A program made the position numbers and the translations under genes. Under the pieces are notes generated by a model that saw nothing but the letters and a program-made list of their open reading frames with translations, searched no databases and was not told where the DNA came from. Of a DNA stretch of 12,631 nucleotides, positions 1 to 7,634 are shown piece after piece; the first letter of the stretch is position 1, and each line of letters starts with the position of its first letter. The DNA is taken from contig URYY01000057.1 of NCBI GenBank assembly GCA_900552245.1, positions 1-12,631 on the forward strand. Direction: 5' to 3'. The DNA is from an uncultured Opitutales bacterium. GTDB lineage: Bacteria; Verrucomicrobiota; Verrucomicrobiia; Opitutales; Intestinicryptomonadaceae.

Positions 1-127
1 GCTTTAAATCCGCGCGCCTTCCGACCAATTTTCCCCAATAGGTCTCGCCCACGCCATTTGCCCAGGCCTCCGGATTCTCGGATACAGAAGGCGGATACCA
101 ATGCGTGTGGGCGTCGATTACTCTCAT
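1..127 (-). CDS. Amidohydrolase family protein, N-terminal fragment (cut by window edge)
   Basis: Only the first 42 codons lie in the window. The reading frame is open to the edge and begins MRVIDAHTHWYPP. The HxH pair (His7 and His9) after an Ile-Asp is the metal-binding start of the TIM-barrel amidohydrolase superfamily, whose members hydrolyse or decarboxylate small molecules. The substrate cannot be told from this fragment. The ATG at 125-127 follows the uppP stop codon by one base. No Shine-Dalgarno sequence is visible, so translation is probably coupled to uppP. The pairing with uppP may be only operon packing. The family call rests on a short stretch, but the motif sits in the right place and Trp/Pro residues follow it as in ACMSD-like amidohydrolases. 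Confidence 0.75.
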   Translation of the reverse strand, partial: MRVIDAHTHWYPPSVSENPEAWANGVGETYWGKLVGRRADLK

Positions 128-128
128 A

Positions 129-1094
129 CTATAAAAGCATTAAAAGAAGCGCCCCCGCCAAAAGGAGCCTATAAATTGCAAAGGGAATGAGGCCGCGCCT
201 ATTCAAAAAGCCCACAAGCCACTTTGCCGCGATAAGCGAGCTTATAAAAGCCACAATTAAGCCCAAAACAACCGGCTCCGGCGACAGCACCTCAAGCATC
301 ATTTTGCCGTCTTTTAGGAGCTTGTAAATGCTCGCCGCACTCAGTGTGACAAATCCTAAAATAAAGCTAAACTTTGCAGCTTGAACGGGCCTTAGTCCGA
401 CAAAGTACGAGCCCAAAATAGTCATCATCGAGCGGCTCGTCCCCGGGAAAAGAGCGACGCACTGCATAAACCCAACTACTAGCGACTGTTTTAAGCTAAG
501 CTCGTGAAGTTCCATCGCGGGCTTTTCGCTAGCAAAGGACTTCTCGTACTTTCTTTGGAAAAATATCATGACAATAGCTCCCACAGCCAAAGCCGCAATT
601 ACGGGCACTGAGCCAAACAAGTAAGACTCTATTGCATCGTGGAATAAAAATCCAAAAATTGCCGCGGGTATAAAAGCCGCAATCACGTTTCTAAGAAGCA
701 TTAGGCCTGCCCTGCTCTTTCCCAATACACCCATTAGCATTTCCCAAAAGTCGCGCCAATATAGAAAGGCCACTGCGGCAATTGCCGCAATTTGAATCAC
801 TATCACATAGGCATCGGCAGCCGCTTTTAGAGTATATGGCTTAGCGCCTTGAGAGCCGCTTTCGACTTTATCACTTTCAATTAAAATAGGCTCCTCGGAA
901 TCCAAGCCCAAAAACTCGTTTGTGAGAATCAAATGCCCGGTTGAAGATACCGGCAGAAATTCAGTTACGCCCTCCACAAGCCCCAATATCACTGCGTCCG
1001 TATTGCTTAGGTCGGACTTCTTCTCGACAGAATCCGCCCTGGCCTGCGCCGCAAAAACAAAACTCAATATAAAAAGGTAAAATAACGCCCTCAT
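129..1094 (-). CDS. uppP: Undecaprenyl-diphosphatase UppP (BacA family)
   Basis: This membrane enzyme dephosphorylates undecaprenyl diphosphate to recycle the lipid carrier for peptidoglycan and other envelope polymers; overproduction gives bacitracin resistance in characterised species. The protein is 321 aa, against about 270 for E. coli. The first active-site motif is at residues 41-54 (EGVTEFLPVSSTGH) with Glu41, Glu45 and His54; the second is PGTSRS at 217-222 with Arg221. These match E. coli Glu17, Glu21, His30 and Arg174. The usual Gly after SRS is Met here. Two parts are extra: a signal-peptide-like N-terminus (residues 1-20, ending AQARA) and a charged loop of about 25 residues after residue 64. 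The rest is a series of hydrophobic helices. An AAGG at 1099-1102, overlapping the recR stop codon, sits 4 bases before the ATG and supports this start. Confidence 0.95.
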   Translation of the reverse strand: MRALFYLFILSFVFAAQARADSVEKKSDLSNTDAVILGLVEGVTEFLPVSSTGHLILTNEFLGLDSEEPILIESDKVESGSQGAKPYTLKAAADAYVIVIQIAAIAAVAFLYWRDFWEMLMGVLGKSRAGLMLLRNVIAAFIPAAIFGFLFHDAIESYLFGSVPVIAALAVGAIVMIFFQRKYEKSFASEKPAMELHELSLKQSLVVGFMQCVALFPGTSRSMMTILGSYFVGLRPVQAAKFSFILGFVTLSAASIYKLLKDGKMMLEVLSPEPVVLGLIVAFISSLIAAKWLVGFLNRRGLIPFAIYRLLLAGALLLMLL

Positions 1095-1100
1095 AAAACC

Positions 1101-1697
1101 TTAAAAATTTTTTCTGGAATCAAGTGCGCTCTTAATTGTGCCCGAATCTGCAAAGCCAAGCTGGCTGCCGCTCGGAAGCCCAAAGCCTATGCGCGTAAGC
1201 CTCAGATTTCCGACGTTCTCAAACTTTTTCATAACATAGTGGCACGTGGCCTCGCCCTCAATATCATTTGAAAGCGCAAGCACGATTTCGCAAATCTCGC
1301 CCGATGCCACCCTATTTTCTAGCTGCTTAAAATTTAAATCTCCAACCCCAATATTTTTTATTGGCGACAATTTACCGCCCAAGACGTGATACACTCCGCG
1401 CCACGCACCCGACTTTTCTATAGCCTCTATATCGGCTGCGGATTCCACCAGACATATGGCGGAAGTATTTCTATTTTTGTCAGAACAAATAGCGCAAACC
1501 TGCCCCCTCTCGGAAATTCCCCCGCAAATGGGACAGGGCGTGACGTTCTCCAGAGCGTCGCTCAGAGTTTCCAAAAGCAACCTTGCATCTTGCTGTGAAC
1601 CAAACAACAAGTGCAAAGCCGCGCGCTGTGCGCTCCTTCTGCCCATTCCGGGCAATTTTGAGAGGGAAGCGCACAAATTCTGAAAAGATTTGCCCAT
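1101..1697 (-). CDS. recR: Recombination mediator protein RecR
   Basis: RecR works with RecO (and RecF) to load RecA on single-stranded DNA at gaps during recombinational repair. The 198-aa length is standard. Domains in order are a helix-hairpin-helix region (about residues 10-30, LPGMGRRSAQR), a four-Cys zinc finger (Cys55, Cys58, Cys68, Cys71), and a Toprim domain from about residue 80 with acidic Glu85 in the ICLVES strand and the SNDIEGEAT segment near 143-151. The C-terminal wrap-around region (GLPSGSQLGFADSGTI) follows the family pattern. The gene starts 6 bases after the ybaB stop. No Shine-Dalgarno sequence is seen before the ATG, so coupling to ybaB is likely. The ybaB-recR order is conserved across many bacteria and supports both calls. 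Confidence 0.97.
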   Translation of the reverse strand: MGKSFQNLCASLSKLPGMGRRSAQRAALHLLFGSQQDARLLLETLSDALENVTPCPICGGISERGQVCAICSDKNRNTSAICLVESAADIEAIEKSGAWRGVYHVLGGKLSPIKNIGVGDLNFKQLENRVASGEICEIVLALSNDIEGEATCHYVMKKFENVGNLRLTRIGFGLPSGSQLGFADSGTIKSALDSRKNF

Positions 1698-1703
1698 TAA
1701 AAA

Positions 1704-2012
1704 TTAGAACAAACCCGGCATGGAAAATCCGCCCGTTATCTTGGCCATCTCGGCCTCGCTTTCGGCCTTAGCCTTGTCGCAAGCCTCGTTTATTGCGCTT
1801 AGAATTGCGCTTTCGACAACTTCGGCCCCCTCTTTCAAAAATTCCGGATCCAGCTTAAGAGTCTTTAATGCCCCGTGGCCGTCAACCGAAACTTTAACAG
1901 CACCGCCACCCGACGACACCTCGATTATCTTAGACGACAGTTCGCTCTGAACGTTTTCCATCGCCTTCTGCATTTTCTGAGCCTGCTTTAAAAGCTTTCC
2001 TACTCCTGGCAT
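1704..2012 (-). CDS. ybaB: YbaB/EbfC family nucleoid-associated protein
   Basis: This is a 102-aa protein of the YbaB/EbfC family, small dimeric DNA-binding proteins associated with the nucleoid. It begins with MPGVGKLLKQAQKMQKAMENVQ, a Lys/Met-rich amphipathic helix typical of the family. A central sheet region follows (SGGGAVKVSVDGHGALKTL, about residues 34-52), then an acidic C-terminal helix with DPEFL and a Glu/Ala-rich stretch. The gene lies directly upstream of recR, the usual arrangement. An AGGA at 2021-2024 sits 8 bases before the ATG. The 22-base gap from the preceding phosphatase gene shows no terminator, so this gene may be read from the upstream genes. Its exact role in repair or gene regulation cannot be told from sequence. 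Confidence 0.95.
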   Translation of the reverse strand: MPGVGKLLKQAQKMQKAMENVQSELSSKIIEVSSGGGAVKVSVDGHGALKTLKLDPEFLKEGAEVVESAILSAINEACDKAKAESEAEMAKITGGFSMPGLF

Positions 2013-2020
2013 AATTTTAT

Positions 2021-2024
2021 TCCT
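2021..2024 (-). promoter_or_regulatory. Ribosome binding site of ybaB
   Basis: Minus-strand AGGA lies 8 bases before the ybaB ATG, in the 22-base gap after the phosphatase gene. It is one of the clearer Shine-Dalgarno sequences in a region where several neighbours lack one, so ybaB can probably be translated independently of the upstream gene. Confidence 0.6.
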
Positions 2025-2034
2025 ATCTAATTTG

Positions 2035-3471
2035 TTATGAATTTTTCTTAATTGTTAAGATTGTAAAATCGTCTCTCGTCGGTTTTTCCTCGCCCGTAAA
2101 TTCGTTGACTGCGGCAAGTATTTTCTCGTTCAAATCAGCCGCAGGCAAATCCGGATTTGCACCTAGAATATTTATGAGGCGCTTGTTTGAAAATTCCTCG
2201 CCACTGCTATTTATAGATTCCGTAACGCCGTCTGTGTATAAAAGCAGGGTGTCTCCGGCTTTGAAGGGCAGTTCCACGTCGTATATCAGCGAATCAAAAA
2301 TATCCGAGCGCATCATTGCAACCGCCGGACCCTTTGACTCAACAAACTTTGCAGCCCGTTCAGATTTTGAATAGACAATGGGCTTTTCATGCCCTGCGCG
2401 GGCAAGCCTGAGCGTCTGCTTCTTGCAGTCTATTATGGCGTAAACTATTGTGACAAACATATCGCTTCTCAGCCCGTCAACCATCTTTTTATTCAGCATG
2501 CGCAAGACTTCCGAAGGGCTATCTACACCTGCAGCCAAGTATCTTAAGTTTGTCATGCAAATTGCCATAAGTATTGCGGCGCTCACTCCCTTGCCAGAGA
2601 CATCACCTATAACAGCCCCTATCTTTTCGTCCTCAAGCTCAAATGTATCGTAGAAATCGCCCCCTACTTTCTGCTGCGGAATGTATTTTGCCGCAGCCTC
2701 GCAACCGTTTGATTCCTTGAGGCACTCCGATAGCAAATAGCTCTGCACAGAGCTTGCGAGGCTCAGATCAAAGTCGAGTTTGTTCTTTTCAACAATCTGC
2801 TTAAAGGCGCTTATGTTGTAAAGCGACAGCGCCGACTGATCGGCTATTGAACAGGCTATTGAGAAATCGGAACTTCCGAAATACTCGCCGCCTATGGGAT
2901 TGGCGACGGCTATAACTCCGTAAAATTCGTCTCTAAAAATCATGGGAACGACCATGAGCGAAGTTATCTTCAAAGACGGATCCTTGTGCTTAACTACCCT
3001 TGCGCTCGCCTCGGCATTCTTTATTAGAAGCGGCTTTCTCGATGAAAATACCTCGCCTATGACCCCCTCGTGCTCCTCGAGCTCCTCTCCCTTTAAGATT
3101 TTGTCGAACATCTCAGCTCTGCTTGATATTGAGCGCAAGACAACGGGCGGTATTTCTCGCTGCGGCGGAAACATTCCAATATTTGCGGCGGCAAACAGGC
3201 GCCCGTTTGAATTTTTCTCGTATATGCAGGCGCAGTTCGCACCGCATGCTAAAGTTAGCGTGCGCAAAATCCTCGCGTAAATCTTGCTCTTGTCGGCACC
3301 CTGGCCAACGTCAGTCACAATCTCGTGCATAAAGCGCAAGACTATCTCGCTTTCCTCCGACGCCAACTCGAGCTCGTAGCGCATTTTGGAAACCTGCGAG
3401 TACGCCGAGCGCATCAGAAAAAAACCTATGGCACACGCGACGATAAACCCTGCCCAAAACCCGAAAATCAT
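2035..3471 (-). CDS. Membrane-anchored GAF-domain PP2C-type serine phosphatase (SpoIIE/RsbU-like)
   Basis: This 478-aa protein has an N-terminal membrane helix (about residues 2-22), a linker helix, a GAF sensor domain (about 60-225) and a C-terminal SpoIIE/PPM phosphatase domain (about 255-476). The metal-binding acidic residues expected for the fold are present: Asp272 in VGGDFYD, Asp290 in GDVSGKG, Asp414 in LLLYTDGVTES, and Asp467/Asp468 in DDFTIL. The AGHEKP motif is at 359-364. Family members dephosphorylate phosphorylated STAS-domain antagonists and so release or trap partner proteins such as anti-sigma kinases. The start codon overlaps the stop of the STAS gene upstream (ATGA), which makes that protein its probable substrate. 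The GAF domain suggests a regulated output, but its ligand is unknown. No HATPase kinase partner is in the window. Confidence 0.93.
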   Translation of the reverse strand: MIFGFWAGFIVACAIGFFLMRSAYSQVSKMRYELELASEESEIVLRFMHEIVTDVGQGADKSKIYARILRTLTLACGANCACIYEKNSNGRLFAAANIGMFPPQREIPPVVLRSISSRAEMFDKILKGEELEEHEGVIGEVFSSRKPLLIKNAEASARVVKHKDPSLKITSLMVVPMIFRDEFYGVIAVANPIGGEYFGSSDFSIACSIADQSALSLYNISAFKQIVEKNKLDFDLSLASSVQSYLLSECLKESNGCEAAAKYIPQQKVGGDFYDTFELEDEKIGAVIGDVSGKGVSAAILMAICMTNLRYLAAGVDSPSEVLRMLNKKMVDGLRSDMFVTIVYAIIDCKKQTLRLARAGHEKPIVYSKSERAAKFVESKGPAVAMMRSDIFDSLIYDVELPFKAGDTLLLYTDGVTESINSSGEEFSNKRLINILGANPDLPAADLNEKILAAVNEFTGEEKPTRDDFTILTIKKNS

Positions 3472-3962
3472 AGCTTATCTTCTTCCGACTGGGCCTTCTG
3501 CAAAAACGCTATCACATCTTGAAATTTTGAGGCGTTGCCAGAATCAATTTCGACGAGTTTTTTGTGAGCATTTAGTATGGACCACTTGGAAGCCGGCTGG
3601 GCCTCGAGAGTCTGGGCATTGTCCAACTTAAAATCAAGCTCTCCGCCCATCTTTACTAACGCGTCCAAACCTAGATTCTCGACCAACTCGCGATTGCGCT
3701 CACTGAGGTTATACAAACTCACCCCACCCTCCAAATTGAGCTCGCGCATTTTGAGTGCAAGGCTTGCTATCATACCCATAAAAGTGCTGTCCATTCCCTG
3801 GCACTGAGAGAAATCTATCTTTACCTCGGTGCAGTTTTTGCGCACAATGTAATCGAAGAACTCGCCGCAAGACTTGCAGTTCAAATAGCTCGCGCGGCCG
3901 CAGACCACCAAAAAGGCGGTCCCGCCCTCAAGCTTAACAAGGTACTTTACGGATTCTGCCAT
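3468..3962 (-). CDS. STAS-domain protein (anti-sigma factor antagonist-like)
   Basis: The protein is 164 aa. Residues 1 to about 110 form a STAS domain resembling SpoIIAA/RsbV. The segment KIDFSQCQGMDSTFMGMIAS (residues 48-67) holds the conserved Asp58-Ser59-Thr60 turn; Thr60 aligns with the phosphorylated Ser of SpoIIAA. Beyond the domain is a tail of about 50 residues that is predicted helical at its end and is absent from minimal antagonists of about 110 aa. Five Cys residues, including a CxxC at 29-32, are unusual but unexplained. The gene overlaps the phosphatase gene by ATGA, so the pair is probably a partner-switching substrate and its phosphatase. An in-frame TAA directly precedes the ATG, which fixes the start; no Shine-Dalgarno is visible. 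The controlled process is unknown. Confidence 0.9.
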   Translation of the reverse strand: MAESVKYLVKLEGGTAFLVVCGRASYLNCKSCGEFFDYIVRKNCTEVKIDFSQCQGMDSTFMGMIASLALKMRELNLEGGVSLYNLSERNRELVENLGLDALVKMGGELDFKLDNAQTLEAQPASKWSILNAHKKLVEIDSGNASKFQDVIAFLQKAQSEEDKL

Positions 3963-4005
3963 TTATTTAGCAATCTATAAATCGGAAAATGGAAGTTTTT
4001 GCGAA

Positions 4006-6669
4006 CTATTTTTGCAAAATTTTTCCAAGCACGTAAGGCAAGATTCCGCCCTGCTTGTAGTACTCCACCTCAATTGGCGTGTCTATTCGCAATATCAGAT
4101 TTGCACTATCGACTTTTCCCGATCCGCGCTCTATCTTTAATACCGCTTTCTTTGAGGGCTTAAGACCCTCTTCAAGCCCCTCTATGGAATAGAGCTCTGT
4201 GCCGTCTAGCTGCAAAGTCTCGGCGTCAACTCCGTCTTCAAACTGGAATGGCAACACTCCCATTCCAATCAGATTTGAGCGGTGTATGCGCTCAAAGGAT
4301 TTTGCGACAACGCATTTTACGCCCAAAAGCAGCGTTCCCTTTGCGGCCCAATCGCGCGAACTGCCCATTCCGTAATCCTTGCCGGCTATGACAATCAAAG
4401 GCCTGCCCTCTGAAGCGTACTTTACGGCAGCGTCGTAAATATATACATTCTCGCCCTCGCCGTCTATCTTTGTGAAGCCTCCCTCAGCTCCCTGTGCTAT
4501 CTTATTTTTTATGCGCACATTTCCGAAAGTTCCGCGGGTCATTACCCTGTCGTTGCCTCTGCGAGAGCCGAATGAATTAAAGTCTTTCACATCCACGCCG
4601 TGCTCGCGCAGGTACTTGCCCGCAGGGCTATCGGGAAGAATCGACCCCGCCGGTGAAATGTGGTCTGTCGTGACGGAGTCCCCCAAAATTGCCAATGCCC
4701 TCATAGACTTTAAAGAATCGGCAGAGCGCTCGCTCTTTGAACCAAAATCCTTAAAGAACGGCGGATTTTGTATGTATGTGCTATCCTCGGACCACTTGTA
4801 AACCGCACCCGTAGAGCTCTCCACCTTCTGCCAGAGCTCCGGCCCGGACATATCGCTGTAGCGAGATATAAACATCTGCTTTTTGATATTTTTAGCCATG
4901 GCCTCTTCGATTTCCGAATTTGTCGGCATCAAGTCTTTTAGGAAGATTTCCCTGCCGTCTTTTGATACGCCTACGGGTTCTGTTTCCAAATTTATGTCAA
5001 TTCTGCCAGCCAGTGCGTATGCTACAACTAGAGGCGGACTCATCAAGTAGTTTGCCTTTATTAGGCCGTGCACGCGAGCCTCAAAGTTTCTATTGCCGCT
5101 CAAAACGCTGGCGCAGAGCAAATCGTTTTCCTTAACTGCCTTTGAGATGCTCTCTTCCAAGGGGCCTGAGTTGCCTATGCAAGTCGCGCAACCGTAACCC
5201 GCCAAATTAAAGCCAAGCTGGTCGAGATACTTCTGCAAATCTGCCGACTTAAGGTAGTCGCTGACAACCCTGGAACCGGGCGCAAAAGAAGTCTTTACAT
5301 ACGCCGGGACTTTAAGGCCATACTCGCAGGCTCTCTTTGCCAAAAGTGCCGCCCCCATTATTACCGATGGATTCGACGTGTTGGTGCAGCTTGTAATTGC
5401 CGCTATCAAAACACTTCCGTTTTTAATCTCGCCGCGATTTGTCCGAACTGTGAGAGAGTCGCTCTTGCCTGAATCCGCAAGCAATTTATCGAAGCTAGCC
5501 TTCACATCGCCTAGCTCAATTCTATCCTGCGGGCGCTTGTGCCCCGCTATCGCCGGACGAACTTTAGAGAGGTCAAATTCTACAACCTTAGTGTAGTCGC
5601 AATCGCCATCTGAGGGTATGCCGAATATTCCCTGAGCCTCAAAATACTTTTTGATAAGCTCTATTTTTTCCTCGCTTCTGCCACTCAGCCTCAAATATTC
5701 GAGGGTCTTTTCGTCTACGGGGAAATACCCCATAGTTGCGCCGTACTCAGGCGCCATGTTTGCAATTGTCGCCCTGTCGGTCACAGAGAGCGAGCGCGCC
5801 CCCTCTCCAAAGAACTCTACGAATTTGCCCACCACATTTTCACGGCGCAAAATTTGCGTAACATTTAGAACCGCATCGGTAGCCGTAACCCCCTCTGCAA
5901 GTTTTCCGACAACCTTTACGCCAACGACCTCGGGAACTCTGAAATAAACTGGTTGCCCCAGCATTCCGGCCTCCGCCTCAATGCCGCCTACGCCCCAACC
6001 AACAACACCCAAACCATTTATCATGGTGGTGTGAGAGTCCGTACCTACCACCGTATCGGGATACAAAAGCGTATTATCGCCCTCGCACTTTTCAAATAAA
6101 ACGCGGGCCAAATACTCCAAATTTACCTGATGCACTATGCCCGTCGAGGGTGGAACGACAGAGAATGTGCTAAACGCCTGCTGCCCCCACTTTAAGAAGC
6201 GGTATCTCTCGGCATTTCTCTTAAACTCCATATCCAGATTCTTCTGGTATGAATCCGGACTTCCGGCGCTGTCCATCTGCACGGAATGGTCCACAACCAA
6301 ATCTACCGGAACAAGCGGCTCAACTATTTCGGGATTCTTGCCCTGCTTTACTGCCGCATCGCGCATAGCCGCCAAATCCACAAGTAGTGGAACCCCCGTG
6401 AAGTCCTGAAGAATAACTCTTGAAACTACAAATGGAACCTCGTAATCGCCGGGGCACTCAGCCTTCCAAGCTGCAAGCCTTCTTACATCTTCCTCCGAGG
6501 CCAAAACTCCGTCGCAATTCCTAAGAACGCTCTCCAACACTATCTTTATGCTCACCGGGAGCCTGTCAATATTGCCTATGCCCTGCTCTTTCAAGGACTC
6601 TAAGCTGTAAAAGTAATACTCGCCTTCTTTAAGCGCGATCTTTTTTAAGCTATTTAAGGGATTTATCAT
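4006..6669 (-). CDS. acnA: Aconitate hydratase AcnA
   Basis: Aconitase interconverts citrate and isocitrate through cis-aconitate in the TCA cycle, using a [4Fe-4S] cluster. The protein is 887 aa from the chosen start, close to E. coli AcnA (891). The three cluster ligands are Cys428 (AITSCTNTS) and Cys494/Cys497 (YGCATCIGNSG), matching E. coli 435, 501 and 504. Substrate-binding signatures include VVGTDSHTTMINGLG in domains 1-3, and in the swivelling C-terminal domain GDSVTTDHISPAGSI, SFGSRRGNDRVM and GMGSSRDWAAKG. I chose the ATG at 6667-6669 over a TTG 39 bases upstream. The N-terminus then aligns with known aconitases, and an AGGA lies 10 bases before it. The gene follows a strong terminator and probably has its own promoter. 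A 43-base gap without a terminator separates it from the STAS gene. Confidence 0.97.
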   Translation of the reverse strand: MINPLNSLKKIALKEGEYYFYSLESLKEQGIGNIDRLPVSIKIVLESVLRNCDGVLASEEDVRRLAAWKAECPGDYEVPFVVSRVILQDFTGVPLLVDLAAMRDAAVKQGKNPEIVEPLVPVDLVVDHSVQMDSAGSPDSYQKNLDMEFKRNAERYRFLKWGQQAFSTFSVVPPSTGIVHQVNLEYLARVLFEKCEGDNTLLYPDTVVGTDSHTTMINGLGVVGWGVGGIEAEAGMLGQPVYFRVPEVVGVKVVGKLAEGVTATDAVLNVTQILRRENVVGKFVEFFGEGARSLSVTDRATIANMAPEYGATMGYFPVDEKTLEYLRLSGRSEEKIELIKKYFEAQGIFGIPSDGDCDYTKVVEFDLSKVRPAIAGHKRPQDRIELGDVKASFDKLLADSGKSDSLTVRTNRGEIKNGSVLIAAITSCTNTSNPSVIMGAALLAKRACEYGLKVPAYVKTSFAPGSRVVSDYLKSADLQKYLDQLGFNLAGYGCATCIGNSGPLEESISKAVKENDLLCASVLSGNRNFEARVHGLIKANYLMSPPLVVAYALAGRIDINLETEPVGVSKDGREIFLKDLMPTNSEIEEAMAKNIKKQMFISRYSDMSGPELWQKVESSTGAVYKWSEDSTYIQNPPFFKDFGSKSERSADSLKSMRALAILGDSVTTDHISPAGSILPDSPAGKYLREHGVDVKDFNSFGSRRGNDRVMTRGTFGNVRIKNKIAQGAEGGFTKIDGEGENVYIYDAAVKYASEGRPLIVIAGKDYGMGSSRDWAAKGTLLLGVKCVVAKSFERIHRSNLIGMGVLPFQFEDGVDAETLQLDGTELYSIEGLEEGLKPSKKAVLKIERGSGKVDSANLILRIDTPIEVEYYKQGGILPYVLGKILQK

Positions 6670-6679
6670 AGTAAAAGTA

Positions 6680-6683
6680 TCCT
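6680..6683 (-). promoter_or_regulatory. Ribosome binding site supporting the acnA ATG start
   Basis: Minus-strand AGGA lies 10 bases before the ATG at 6667-6669. The spacing is a little long, but the competing TTG at 6706-6708 has no comparable site and would add 13 residues not found in aconitases. This decides the start. Confidence 0.5.
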
Positions 6684-6727
6684 GAAAATTATTTCTAGAC
6701 TCTTGCAAACTTTTTGCCGGATTTCAA

Positions 6728-6756
6728 ACAATATTTGCCCCCGAGGCAGATTTTAA
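6728..6756 (-). promoter_or_regulatory. Candidate sigma70-type promoter of acnA
   Basis: On the minus strand, TTAAAA (6751-6756) and TATTGT (6728-6733) are separated by 17 bases. Each matches its consensus hexamer at four of six positions. Transcription would start near 6721 and give a leader of about 50 bases. A small inverted repeat (TGCC-N5-GGCA, 6736-6748) lies in the spacer. This is the best match in the intergenic region, but weak matches like this are common in AT-rich DNA. The clear terminator just upstream makes some promoter here likely. Confidence 0.3.
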
Positions 6757-6788
6757 GCGCCGCAAGGAATATGGTGCAAGAAATCTGT

Positions 6789-6817
6789 AAAAAAAAACCC
6801 CCGCAATACTGCGGAGG
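6789..6817 (-). terminator. Rho-independent terminator after the secreted-protein gene
   Basis: Reading the minus strand, an 8-bp stem (CCTCCGCA at 6810-6817 pairing with TGCGGGGG at 6798-6805, one G-U pair) encloses the 4-base loop GTAT and is followed at once by nine T residues (6789-6797). It lies 24 bases beyond the stop codon of the secreted-protein gene and should stop transcription before acnA. There is no T-run on the other side, so it works only in this direction. It is the only clear intrinsic terminator in the window. Confidence 0.92.
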
Positions 6818-6841
6818 TCTAATAAACTAAAAGCCTTAGAA

Positions 6842-7579
6842 CTAGCTCTCGGGAGTAAGTTCACCCCTGCCGACTCTGATTGTCATATCGGGATTTTCAA
6901 CCTGATTAGCCTCGGCAGTCGGCGAATTCGGAGTGGAAGTGTCCGGACGAGCTATGAAGTTTGCCGGCGGCACTTCAACAGCAGCTCCGCCAATTCTACC
7001 TGTCAAGTTAGAGCCGTCTGCAGGGACAGTCAACTGAGTTTCCCTTATAGCATTTGCGCCATTTTCATCTGTCATCGAGAAATTGCCGCTTACATTCGTT
7101 GCATTTTCAGCCGGAGCTACAGTCGGCGTATAGCGCGCCGTATTTCCGTTAACGGTGAAAGTAAAGCTCGGATTCTCTGTAGCAGCATTGGGCAGAATAG
7201 CATTGAGAGCGACCCTCGCGCCTTCCGGAATATCCATAGCATTTGCGTTCACAGCAGCCGACATTGCATGTATTGCCGGGACGTGAACAGAACCCGCTGC
7301 AGCTTCCGCCGCTATAGAGTGAACTGTTCTCACCACATCGCTGCTATTTGAACCTGCTGGAACGGAACCCAGAGAAACCTGCAAATTGGTCGAATTTGCG
7401 GATACAGTCTTGGTAACGATCGCGGAACCGAACTTTGTCGGGACAGTGCTTGTCTGCGTACTTGCTTCAGCGCCAGCCTGTTGTGCGGGAACAGCCTCTG
7501 CCGTATTTTCCTGGGCATAGGCCAACGACACAGACATAACTGCAGCCAGAATCGCCAATATAGATTTGATTTTATTCAT
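6842..7579 (-). CDS. Secreted Ala/Thr/Asn-rich protein of unknown function
   Basis: I do not recognise this 245-aa protein. It begins with a clear signal peptide: basic MNKIK, a hydrophobic core to about residue 19, and an AYA-Q cleavage site after residue 22. The mature part is rich in Ala, Thr, Asn, Ser, Val and Pro, has no Cys or Trp and almost no Tyr. It alternates short polar and beta-prone segments (for example FTFTVNGNTARYTPT), consistent with an extended or beta-rich exported protein. No lipobox, anchor, sorting signal or catalytic motif is visible. The frame extends 40 codons upstream to a TTG inside the RNase R gene. The ATG at 7577-7579 is preferred because it has a good ribosome binding site and starts the signal peptide. 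The gene is monocistronic, with a terminator after it. Its composition differs strongly from its neighbours. Confidence 0.75.
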   Translation of the reverse strand: MNKIKSILAILAAVMSVSLAYAQENTAEAVPAQQAGAEASTQTSTVPTKFGSAIVTKTVSANSTNLQVSLGSVPAGSNSSDVVRTVHSIAAEAAAGSVHVPAIHAMSAAVNANAMDIPEGARVALNAILPNAATENPSFTFTVNGNTARYTPTVAPAENATNVSGNFSMTDENGANAIRETQLTVPADGSNLTGRIGGAAVEVPPANFIARPDTSTPNSPTAEANQVENPDMTIRVGRGELTPES

Positions 7580-7586
7580 TTTGGAG

Positions 7587-7590
7587 CCTT
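7587..7590 (-). promoter_or_regulatory. Ribosome binding site of the secreted-protein gene
   Basis: Minus-strand AAGG (within GAAAGG) lies 7 bases before the ATG at 7577-7579, an ideal spacing. It decides the start of this gene against the longer TTG-initiated reading that would overlap the RNase R gene by 62 bases. Confidence 0.75.
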
Positions 7591-7634
7591 TCAAATATTG
7601 TGTTAAAAAAGGAAATAAGATTGAATTTTGCGCT

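Noticed and set aside
3963..4005. Terminator or promoter between acnA and the STAS gene
   Set aside because: The 43 bases are AT-rich with repeated GCAAAAA words, but there is no hairpin with a T-run and no hexamer pair at acceptable spacing; co-transcription with acnA remains possible.
4472..5947. Several open frames of 70 to 110 codons on the plus strand opposite acnA
   Set aside because: They are antisense to a well-conserved gene, have no family resemblance or ribosome binding sites, and reflect its codon use.
6670..6708. TTG start of acnA adding 13 residues
   Set aside because: The extra residues do not match aconitase N-termini, the TTG has no clear ribosome binding site, and the downstream ATG does.
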